From contig NZ_FNHH01000018.1 of the NCBI RefSeq assembly GCF_900103545.1, forward strand, positions 18,108 to 82,107: 64,000 nucleotides of DNA. The letters are read 5' to 3'. Origin of the DNA: Daejeonella rubra (GTDB taxonomy: Bacteria; Bacteroidota; Bacteroidia; Sphingobacteriales; Sphingobacteriaceae). Of this stretch, positions 36,375 through 44,257 are shown one piece after another. The notes beneath the pieces were generated by a model. The model was not told the DNA's origin. It did no database searches and was given only the letters and a program-made list of their open reading frames with translations. The first letter of the stretch is position 1, and each line of letters opens with the position of its first letter. The translations under genes and the position numbers were made by a program.

Positions 36375-37529
36375 TTATTTTAATGTTTTAGAATAATCTT
36401 CAAATATATTGCTCATCAATGGCCTGTAAAAATTCCAGAAGAAACTAGCCCTGTCCATTGGATTACTTTCATCATAAAATGCCCATTTAAAATTGCTGAT
36501 ACCTTTGAAATAAGAGGAATTAACAGAGATTAAGTTATCACAAAAGTCGCCCGAAAAGTAATAAAAGCTATAGTCTTTCTCTTTATGGTACGTGATTGCC
36601 GGAAAAATTAAGGGAATACCCTCTTTTTTTAGTTCGGCAAGACCTTGAGCATTCGCACTGATCTTAAAGTCAGCGGCAGACTTATTAATATTTGCATCAT
36701 AACTTATAATATCAAACCAGAAAGGGTATTTAACTTCAGAAGGTAATCCCAAACTTTGCTGTCCGAAATTATTGCTCACAATATGTGGCATAGGGTCTTT
36801 CAGGTGCGTGCTGTCTTCAAGGATGGCAATTCTTTCGTCAATATTTACAAATGCAATTCCTGATTTTTTAAAAGGCCATTTGTTTTGGTGAGATCTCTTG
36901 TAATTATTGATCAGCCATTGCGGAATATCTTTATTTATCAGGGTGTCCAGACTTTCAAAATGCCTGGCAGTCCAGCCTGTCCAATGGACGGCAAATGCCT
37001 TTTCAAAACCTGCCCTTGAAGCAGAATCAGTAGGTGAACCTATGGTGTTAAACTCTGCAATGATGAGTTTTTTTTGTTCTTTCATTAACACCAGTAATTC
37101 AACATCTTTTGAGCTTAATCCGCCATAGAGCATTCCGGATCGCTCATTGGTGTTTTTCTTCTGATACCATTCATTATTATAGATCCCATACGTGTCCGTA
37201 AAATATACCAGATCTGCATCAATACTTAATTGCCGAAGTTGTTTTGATGAGAATCGTTCCAGGCCTTTTATTTTGAATTTTTCATCTTCAAGAGGAAAAA
37301 AACCAAAATAGTCGCGACTTAAATTATATAATTTTTTACTTGTCTTTGTATATCGCTCGTTATTTAGTATCCAGGTTAATGAAATATGTTCCTGTCCTTT
37401 CACTGTTAAAACAGTTTTATCCACTATTGCTGCGACCAGCTTTGTTTTCGGAGTTACTAACCAAAGAATCCACATTATAAGTGGCAGGAACACTAAAAAA
37501 GTAATCAGGTAAAGGAATTTCTTTATCAT
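36375..37529 (-). CDS. Unknown exported or membrane-anchored protein of the GT2/YaiO locus
   Basis: 384 residues. One N-terminal hydrophobic helix (LYLITFLVFLPLIMWILWLV) suggests a signal anchor; the rest is outside the cytoplasm. Readable segments are DADLVYFTDTYGIY, KKLIIAEFNTIGSPT, AFAVHWTGWTARHFESLD and SFYYFSGDF. The alternation of strands and helices hints at a Rossmann or amidotransferase-like fold, but I see no catalytic triad. It starts 1 base after the YaiO stop (TAACATG), so the two genes form one translational unit. I do not recognise the family. Confidence 0.7.
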   Translation of the reverse strand: MIKKFLYLITFLVFLPLIMWILWLVTPKTKLVAAIVDKTVLTVKGQEHISLTWILNNERYTKTSKKLYNLSRDYFGFFPLEDEKFKIKGLERFSSKQLRQLSIDADLVYFTDTYGIYNNEWYQKKNTNERSGMLYGGLSSKDVELLVLMKEQKKLIIAEFNTIGSPTDSASRAGFEKAFAVHWTGWTARHFESLDTLINKDIPQWLINNYKRSHQNKWPFKKSGIAFVNIDERIAILEDSTHLKDPMPHIVSNNFGQQSLGLPSEVKYPFWFDIISYDANINKSAADFKISANAQGLAELKKEGIPLIFPAITYHKEKDYSFYYFSGDFCDNLISVNSSYFKGISNFKWAFYDESNPMDRASFFWNFYRPLMSNIFEDYSKTLK

Positions 37530-37530
37530 G

Positions 37531-38841
37531 TTAAAAACGTTTCATAAATCCTATGCCTAACTCCAGCTGGTTCCCTTTTGTGTCTTTGAGGTACTCCTGA
37601 TTTTCGAGTGATGCCTTAAGGGATATAATATTGGATGTTTTGATCGTTTTTCTATAACCAATTGAGATATTATTCGATTTTAACTTGTAGGCGTTCCCAT
37701 TATTGTAAAGAAGGTTGTTTCTTGGGTTATCCGGAGATAAACCAGTACCGGTACCGAAGCTCAAATAATCATCAGCTCCGCCAAAATAATAGCGTACGTT
37801 TAATGCTACTGACTGTGAAACAGAACTGTTAGATGGGGTTAAAAAGGATCGTAAATTAAACCAGAAGCTTTTATAATATTTGCCAACCGAGGCAGTGTAG
37901 ATCCAGGTTTTCTCACCAAAACTCAACATCCTGAAGCCAGCCTCGGCCTCAAAGGCGGAAGGCAGGTTTGCATAAAGTGAAAATCCAGTACGGTACTCAG
38001 GAAATACACCCACATCCCCAGAATATCCTGCGCTTACATATGCGTAAAATACATCTGAGATCCGTGGATAAAAATCCAGCTCAAATTGGGTGCCATTCGT
38101 TTTAAACCTGTTGGCAATATTTACTCTTGCTGTTAAGGAGCCAATTCCGGTTTGCCGGGTATAATCAATGCTCCCCAAATGCCAGGGAGCATCAAACTGC
38201 TTATCAAAATATAGATAGTCGTAGCTAACACCGATTTTATTTTTTGAAACAAACTCTCCTGTTTGGCTTGAAAGGGCACGGGCTTCTGTCAGACCCGGAT
38301 TTAATTTCAGCAGCAAATTGACTGTCTTACTTGCCTCCTCATATCGTCTCAGATTATTTAAAATTTTGGCCTTAAGTAATAATAGATCTTCAGATCGTTC
38401 ATTATATTTTATTCCTTCAGAAACAATTGAAAGTGCCTTTTCAGAATCATTATTCCAGTATTCCAATGATCCATATGCAAGATAAACATCTTCATAACCC
38501 TGGTTTTTTTCTAAAACCTGTTTGAATTCAACTCTGGCACTGTCTATTTTGTCTGTCCAGGTGTAGAGTCTGCCCAAAAAGATCCGGATATCTGCATAAT
38601 CGGGACTTTGCTTCAATGCCTGTTTTGTAAGAGCAATTGCCTCAACATAATTCTTATCATCAAAGGCAAGCTTTCTGGCCTTAACGAAAAGTTCATCCGG
38701 AGAGAGTTTATCCTGTGCAGAAACACGGCCTGTGATTGAAATCAAAGCCACTGACAAAAAAAATGTGAGCAATAATAAACCCGGTATCTTGCTCAGGTTG
38801 GTAAACAAATTCAATAGGGCAGATGTATATGATTTAGACAT
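37531..38841 (-). CDS. TPR-containing YaiO-family outer-membrane beta-barrel protein
   Basis: 436 residues. An N-terminal signal or helix (about 20-40) is followed by TPR-like helices (ADIRIFLGRLYTWTDKID, DVYLAYGSLEYWNNDSE) to about residue 210, then a beta-barrel with the YaiO pattern (YDYLYFDKQF, FYAYVSAGYSGDVGVFPEYR, YYFGGADDYLSFG, GIGFMKRF with final Phe). TPR plus barrel resembles polymer export proteins such as PgaA/AlgE-like systems. It faces the GT2/LtaS genes and shares an operon with the unknown protein, so I infer that it is the outer-membrane exit. Confidence 0.85.
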   Translation of the reverse strand: MSKSYTSALLNLFTNLSKIPGLLLLTFFLSVALISITGRVSAQDKLSPDELFVKARKLAFDDKNYVEAIALTKQALKQSPDYADIRIFLGRLYTWTDKIDSARVEFKQVLEKNQGYEDVYLAYGSLEYWNNDSEKALSIVSEGIKYNERSEDLLLLKAKILNNLRRYEEASKTVNLLLKLNPGLTEARALSSQTGEFVSKNKIGVSYDYLYFDKQFDAPWHLGSIDYTRQTGIGSLTARVNIANRFKTNGTQFELDFYPRISDVFYAYVSAGYSGDVGVFPEYRTGFSLYANLPSAFEAEAGFRMLSFGEKTWIYTASVGKYYKSFWFNLRSFLTPSNSSVSQSVALNVRYYFGGADDYLSFGTGTGLSPDNPRNNLLYNNGNAYKLKSNNISIGYRKTIKTSNIISLKASLENQEYLKDTKGNQLELGIGFMKRF

Positions 38842-38962
38842 ATATTAAAAAAGCTATTTTAATATTAAGGTACAGATATGTTTGAGGTAAATTTATGTAT
38901 TAAATAAGATATCACATTATAAGCTTTCGAAATTGGCAGGATAATATGATGAATGATATTTA

Positions 38963-40555
38963 TTAATTGACCAGTAGCATTGTTCTGATCTGCTGAATAG
39001 TATTATTCTGTAACCTTGCATAATAAACCCCCGGTAAATAACCTTCGTTTTCAAAGGTAACTTTATGGTTTCCTGCACTTATTTCAGCATCTACCAGCGT
39101 TTTGATCAATCTTCCTTCTGTGTTAAACACTTGTATAAGGGTATGTCCTCCTGAACTTTCATAGGAGATCGTGGTAGATGTCTGGAAAGGGTTCGGATAA
39201 TTACTGATGATGTTCTTTCCGGCATTGGCGATCATTATATCAGGACTGCTTGACATACATGGCGCTGACTTTTTAATTACCGGTATATTCTGAAAATTCC
39301 TGAGCATAACATTTTCAAGAGTTGTTTCAGGAACACAGAACCATTGCTGCAAAATAGAAGCATAGATCGATCGGAAGTCATATTGCATGGGTATATTATC
39401 TCCAGTACCCGTACTTAAATTAATGATCGGACTGGTACCTGATACATCGTTCTGAGCATAGTGTCCAAAAACAAACAAAGGGGCTGCCGCACCATGGTCG
39501 GTCCCTCCGCTTGCATTTGACTTGATGCGCCTTCCAAATTCAGAGAAGGTCATCCCAATCACTCTTTTACTTGAATTCAGGAACTCCAGATCATCCATAA
39601 ATGCTTTAATTCCTTCTGAAACTTTTTGCATCAGGTTTGCATGAGTTCCTGTTTCTGTGGCATTTGCATTGACCTGCTGGGCATGTGTATCAAATCCTCC
39701 CAGACTTACCATGTAGATCCTTGTTTTTAATCCTCCTGCAATTAAACGGGCAACTATTTTCAACTGATCTGCCAGGCTGTTTCCTGTAGGATAACCCGAA
39801 AACTGCTTGGTTACCTTTGCTGCTGCTGCTTTGATCACAGAGCCATATTGCTGGGTTTGCTGAGCGATCTGGCGGATATAGGTTAGTTCCTTTCCTCCTC
39901 TGGTATTGGGAGCTGTACCCTGTATCCCATTGATCAGGTTGTAAAAATTAACTGGGTCTGAAATAGCCATTCCCATGTTTACTGCCGGTCCCTGCATGGC
40001 AGGTGAAACAAATGATCCGATCTGTATAGCCAGCGGATCAGGCATCACACTATTTGGATAGCCCGTTGGGAAGTTACTGTATTCTTCATTCAGATAGCGT
40101 CCGGCCCATCCTGAATTGACCGTCTGATTTGAATCGGAAGCACTAAGCCAGATATCAGTTGCCCTGAAGTGTGAAAAATTGGGTTGTGGATATCCAACCG
40201 ACTGTATGATCTTAAGTTTTTCATCATTAAACATAGTTTGCAATCCTTTCATTGAAGGATGTAAACCTGTAAAACTTGTACCGTTTAGTTTAAGGATCTT
40301 ATTTCTGGGAATAATAATGTTTGAACGGGCATTGCTAAGATTATCGTATTGGTCAAACGGGATAACCATATTAAGGCCATCATTGCCTCCGTTCAGTTGT
40401 ACGATAACGAGTACATGATCTGTTTCTGTCGGAGCCTGAGTGAGAGCAGAAACCAGCGGAGACTCAGCAAAGGCTTTAAATGTAAATCCATTGATCAGCG
40501 CAGGAAATACTATGCCTGCGGGCGCTGTTCTTCTTATAAAATCCCTTCTTTTCAT
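38963..40555 (-). CDS. DUF1501 protein with Tat-like signal and T9SS sorting tail
   Basis: 530 residues. The N terminus MKRRDFIRRTAPAGIVFPAL is Tat-like. The DUF1501 body has LVIVQLNGGNDGLNMV, GFDTHAQQ and MTFSEFGRRIKSN, a phosphatase-like metal fold of unknown substrate. From about residue 445 a type A T9SS sorting domain follows (ISNYPNPFQTSTTISYE, IQVFNTEGRLIK, GVYYARL), which sends proteins to the cell surface. It overlaps the DUF1800 gene by 4 bases. The two families travel together in many genomes with no known role. Confidence 0.9.
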   Translation of the reverse strand: MKRRDFIRRTAPAGIVFPALINGFTFKAFAESPLVSALTQAPTETDHVLVIVQLNGGNDGLNMVIPFDQYDNLSNARSNIIIPRNKILKLNGTSFTGLHPSMKGLQTMFNDEKLKIIQSVGYPQPNFSHFRATDIWLSASDSNQTVNSGWAGRYLNEEYSNFPTGYPNSVMPDPLAIQIGSFVSPAMQGPAVNMGMAISDPVNFYNLINGIQGTAPNTRGGKELTYIRQIAQQTQQYGSVIKAAAAKVTKQFSGYPTGNSLADQLKIVARLIAGGLKTRIYMVSLGGFDTHAQQVNANATETGTHANLMQKVSEGIKAFMDDLEFLNSSKRVIGMTFSEFGRRIKSNASGGTDHGAAAPLFVFGHYAQNDVSGTSPIINLSTGTGDNIPMQYDFRSIYASILQQWFCVPETTLENVMLRNFQNIPVIKKSAPCMSSSPDIMIANAGKNIISNYPNPFQTSTTISYESSGGHTLIQVFNTEGRLIKTLVDAEISAGNHKVTFENEGYLPGVYYARLQNNTIQQIRTMLLVN

Positions 40556-42183
40556 GATAGCTGATATTCAGGAAGGTTCATAAGATATTTAAACATGGCC
40601 TGCAAACGTGTTAGAACTATTGTTCTGTTAGCTGCAATGCTCACATTCGCTTTATAGGTTACCCAGGCACCGGTCCAGTATGAATCTGTTGACTGCCCGG
40701 ACAGAAGTATGCTTTTCAGGAAATCTCTCACTTCCTGTGAGATATCGATTGAATATATTATTGAAAGACTGTCGCTGATCAGAATATTTGGGTCAGCCGG
40801 ATTGGGTAAACTGTCAACAAATGAAAGTATGTCAATATTTATCTTTTTCCCGTTCCTGGTATAACCATTTCCAATCATTGTATCGCTGAACTGGTTACGT
40901 CTGGGTAAAGTATCTGCATTGATCCAGAGCTCATGAAACTGCGGTTCCTGATAATAGGCAGCCCATCCGGCAACGCTTGGTGGATCTCCCAGGTTTTGCT
41001 GCATATTTGAAGCCTGTGTACGGATATAATCATGCATGTAATAATGATTAACTATATCTGTTGAAAGCGGAAAAACCATATTGAACTCCCTGCATAAGCC
41101 CACACAAAAATCAACCGGACTCTTTATCAAACAGGCACGGTTTACCGGGTCAAAGAAATGTTCACTGCTGAAGAGTGCCTTTAGTACCGGCTTTATTTCA
41201 TAATTGCTATTCCTGAAAATAGTGGCAAGAGGGGCAATCACATTCGTCTCAGTTGCTACGTCAATTTCATAATAAATGAAAAAACGATATAATCTGCGAC
41301 AAATATAAAGCGCAGTTTCAGGCTGCTGAAAGATCATATTGATCAGTTCATCCAACTCAGATGCGCCGCTTGTGCCAGTTTTTCCTGTAATAAGTGCGTT
41401 ATTAAAAAATGCGGAAAACTGTTTATTCCCGGTGTCATGTTTATTAGGGTCAAATGCAGAGGCGATCGTTGTTGCATTGACCGTATATCCTGTTAATACC
41501 CTGGCGGCCTGCTTTACATCACTTTCTGTATAATTGGATTTCGGACCTTTACCCAATGTGAATAATTCTTGCAGTTCCCTTGCATAGTTTTCGTCAGGTG
41601 AGGTCTTATTGTTCAGATAACCGTTCAGATACCGCAGCATTCCCGGATCAAGAGTTATTTCTTTAACTAAAGCTTTGAAATTGCCAAGTGCGAAACTTCT
41701 TATAAGAGCATTCTGCTTGAATACATATCGGGCGTCATTGATATCGGCAGTTTCAGTGGCAAAATGATTATGCCAGAATAAAACCATTTTTTCATGAATG
41801 GAGGTATTTTGATTGAGCATCAGTCCGGTCCACCATGATTTGAAAGAAGTTATTCTGCGACCAGTAGCATTTCCATCATTTGGAGCTGTCACCCATGTCT
41901 GGCCCAATGGAACATTCGGGTCAGTATAATTCGCATCATTGTAATTATTAAGCGGAGGAACTGGAGCAGGATCGGCAATTAAAAGCAAATCCAGAACCTC
42001 ATCCAAAGTTTTACCTTTTACTTTGGAGATGTCTGCCTGCTTCACACCAAAAAGCACCCGTTTTAGTAAATGAATGATTTCAGCATTACCAAATGGTGGG
42101 GAATAGGAAAACAATCCTGCATTTGTACGAAATTCAGGAGTTTTTGTATTGGTTTTTGCGGTAATGAAACTACGTCTATCCAT
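40552..42183 (-). CDS. DUF1800 family protein
   Basis: 543 residues. The family is recognised from FGNAEIIHLLKRVLFG, MVLFWHNHFATE, NYARELQELFTLG, AARVLTGYTV and DPPSVAGWAAYYQEP. These proteins are large, helical and exported, and are nearly always encoded just before a DUF1501 partner, as here (ATGA overlap at 40552-40555). The start MDRRSFITAKTNTK is short on hydrophobic residues, so the export route is unclear. The ATG at 42183 is preferred to the TTG one codon upstream. Function is unknown. Confidence 0.88.
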   Translation of the reverse strand: MDRRSFITAKTNTKTPEFRTNAGLFSYSPPFGNAEIIHLLKRVLFGVKQADISKVKGKTLDEVLDLLLIADPAPVPPLNNYNDANYTDPNVPLGQTWVTAPNDGNATGRRITSFKSWWTGLMLNQNTSIHEKMVLFWHNHFATETADINDARYVFKQNALIRSFALGNFKALVKEITLDPGMLRYLNGYLNNKTSPDENYARELQELFTLGKGPKSNYTESDVKQAARVLTGYTVNATTIASAFDPNKHDTGNKQFSAFFNNALITGKTGTSGASELDELINMIFQQPETALYICRRLYRFFIYYEIDVATETNVIAPLATIFRNSNYEIKPVLKALFSSEHFFDPVNRACLIKSPVDFCVGLCREFNMVFPLSTDIVNHYYMHDYIRTQASNMQQNLGDPPSVAGWAAYYQEPQFHELWINADTLPRRNQFSDTMIGNGYTRNGKKINIDILSFVDSLPNPADPNILISDSLSIIYSIDISQEVRDFLKSILLSGQSTDSYWTGAWVTYKANVSIAANRTIVLTRLQAMFKYLMNLPEYQLS

Positions 42184-42314
42184 CAAGGACCGAAATGATT
42201 TGTTGATAATCAGAGGTAATAATAATTAAAATTTATTCCTTTATAAGGAATCCAGCAGACAATTATTTAAACACATTTTCTGGGTTAAAAACTTAATTAT
42301 AACCTTAATTTCGC

Positions 42315-42473
42315 CTATATCTTGTCGGTAGGATGACTTTCAGGATCACCAGAATCCTTATTCATATCTTCTTCAAATTTCTTTTCGTCCTTCTGGTTTC
42401 TTTTAATAACAAAGAGCAGCAAAATTATTGCAATTAACACGATTGGTACAAAGATGAAGTAATTGATTTCCAT
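42315..42473 (-). CDS. Small single-pass membrane protein, 52 aa
   Basis: A complete frame of 52 residues. A hydrophobic helix from about residue 5 to 23 (YFIFVPIVLIAIILLLFVI) is followed by a basic stop-transfer (KRNQKDEKKF) and a polar, acidic tail. This is the layout of many small Bacteroidota membrane proteins of unknown function. It lies alone between the DUF1800 gene and the divergent sugar dehydrogenase gene. Coding is supported by the helix-plus-charge pattern only. Confidence 0.6.
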   Translation of the reverse strand: MEINYFIFVPIVLIAIILLLFVIKRNQKDEKKFEEDMNKDSGDPESHPTDKI

Positions 42474-42558
42474 AGGTTTAGAATTAATACTTTATTAAAT
42501 TCAATTTCTTTATGAAGATAGGGTTTATTCTCCTTTTTTTATTGGATTCGAAGAGGCT

Positions 42559-42587
42559 ATTAATTAATTCATTGATAATTAATTAAT
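42559..42587. promoter_or_regulatory. 11+11 inverted repeat in the divergent promoter region
   Basis: ATTAATTAATT (42559-42569) and AATTAATTAAT (42577-42587) are perfect inverted copies around a 7-base spacer. They lie between the 52-aa gene (minus) and the sugar dehydrogenase gene (plus). This could be an operator, or chance in AT-rich DNA. Confidence 0.3.
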
Positions 42588-42720
42588 TCTTAATATTCAG
42601 GTATCTTTCATGCTGACCCAGCAATTTTCAAAGCACTAAATGTTTATTTTTAAATTTTATATCTCATTAGTTTTTTTCTTACTTAGCCGTTTAATCTTTA
42701 TATCCAATAAATCATAAATT

Positions 42721-44229
42721 ATGAAGTATATCTTCCTCAATTTTGTCCTGGCCATTGGCATTTTCGGATACTTTTTTGTACTTCCTGAAAGCAAAATAAA
42801 GGATCAGCCAAAAGATATAAAACAAGTCAGCACAGAAGTGAAAACTGTTGCAAGAAATCTTAGTGTTCCCTGGGAAATTGCCTGGGGTCCGGATAATAAG
42901 ATATGGATTGCCGAACAGCATGGTCTGATCAGTAGGATAGACCCACTCACCGGGAAAAAGGAAATATTATTGAAGTTAAATGATGTTTGGCAGCTGCGAA
43001 CTACAGGTTTGCTTGGTATGGCGCTGCATTCTGACATGAAGAAAAATCCCTATGTTTTTCTGGATTATACAATAGAAAAAGATAAAAAAAAATATTCCCG
43101 TCTGGTACGTTATACATGGGCGAAGGATACACTTTTGAATGCAAAGGTATTGATGGAAATCCCTGCTGCTTTAGGCCACAACGGATCCAGAATCGTTGTG
43201 AATAAGGGTCTTGTTTATTGGGCTACGGGCGATGCCATGAGTATGGTTGATTCTCAGGATCCAAAAACACCGAATGGAAAGATCTTAAGAATGAATAGTG
43301 ATGGATCAGTTCCTGCCGATAACCCGATGAAAGGGAATCCGGTTTGGGCTTGGGGCTTCCGTAATATTCAGGGTATGGTTTTCTCAAATAGCGGACAACT
43401 CTATACTTCAGAGCATGGAGACACGAATGATGATGAAGTTAACCTGATCAATAAAAGCAGAAATTATGGGTGGCCCACAGTTCAGGGTTTTGCCGAAAGT
43501 GTTGCTGAAACTTCATTCAAAGGCTTGAATAGTACTGTTGATCCATTAAAAGCCTGGACTCCAACTATTGGTCCTGCAGGTCTTGATTATTATTCTTCAG
43601 ATAAGATTTCCGGATTAAAGAATTCGCTCTTACTGGTATCCTTGAAAGGAAAGAGCTTAAGGGCACTTAAGCTGGATAATGAAGGTAAAAAAATACTCGC
43701 TGAAGATATCTATTTCGAGAATAAGTTTGGTAGGATCAGAGACCTTTGTGTTTCACCTGCCGGTGATATTTATCTGGCAACAAGTAACCGTGACTGGAAT
43801 CCGGTTGCCGGTTTTCCACTGCCTGAGGATGACAGAATAATTAAGATCTCTAATCTGAGTAAATCTGATCCTCAGAATTCTCTTTCTTCCATGGCCGCAG
43901 GTTCAAAAGCCGAAACTTTGTATCTGCAATACTGCGCCTCATGTCATAAGGAAAATGGATTAGGCGTGAAGGGTACATTTCCATCTTTGCAGAATTCACA
44001 AACGGTTGTACTTAATCCAAAAGAGCTGATCAAAAAGGTCTTAATGGGTTCCACTGGTCCTGCAACTATTAATGGAGTAACATACGATTCAGCAATGCCT
44101 TCTTTTGCCTTCATGAAAGATGAGGATTTACTGGATATTTTAACCTATATCCGTTCCATGGGATCAAGTCATGCTATTCCAATCAAGCCTGAACTGGTAA
44201 AACAGGTTAGATCTTCATTGAATAAATAA
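42721..44229 (+). CDS. Sugar (glucose/sorbosone-type) dehydrogenase fused to cytochrome c
   Basis: 502 residues. An N-terminal helix or signal precedes a six-bladed PQQ-type propeller: VPWEIAWGPDNKIWIAEQ, ALGHNGSRIVV (catalytic His region), WAWGFRNIQGMVF, YTSEHGDTNDDEVN and AGLDYYSSDK. After about residue 395 a class I cytochrome c domain follows: CASCHKENGLG for heme attachment and a later methionine (SAMPSF). It oxidises a sugar or aldehyde outside the cytoplasm and passes electrons to heme. A second protein of this design is encoded at 62184. The next gene starts 28 bases on. Confidence 0.9.
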   Translation: MKYIFLNFVLAIGIFGYFFVLPESKIKDQPKDIKQVSTEVKTVARNLSVPWEIAWGPDNKIWIAEQHGLISRIDPLTGKKEILLKLNDVWQLRTTGLLGMALHSDMKKNPYVFLDYTIEKDKKKYSRLVRYTWAKDTLLNAKVLMEIPAALGHNGSRIVVNKGLVYWATGDAMSMVDSQDPKTPNGKILRMNSDGSVPADNPMKGNPVWAWGFRNIQGMVFSNSGQLYTSEHGDTNDDEVNLINKSRNYGWPTVQGFAESVAETSFKGLNSTVDPLKAWTPTIGPAGLDYYSSDKISGLKNSLLLVSLKGKSLRALKLDNEGKKILAEDIYFENKFGRIRDLCVSPAGDIYLATSNRDWNPVAGFPLPEDDRIIKISNLSKSDPQNSLSSMAAGSKAETLYLQYCASCHKENGLGVKGTFPSLQNSQTVVLNPKELIKKVLMGSTGPATINGVTYDSAMPSFAFMKDEDLLDILTYIRSMGSSHAIPIKPELVKQVRSSLNK

Positions 44230-44257
44230 TTATTGTTTTTTTATAAATAAATTTCCT

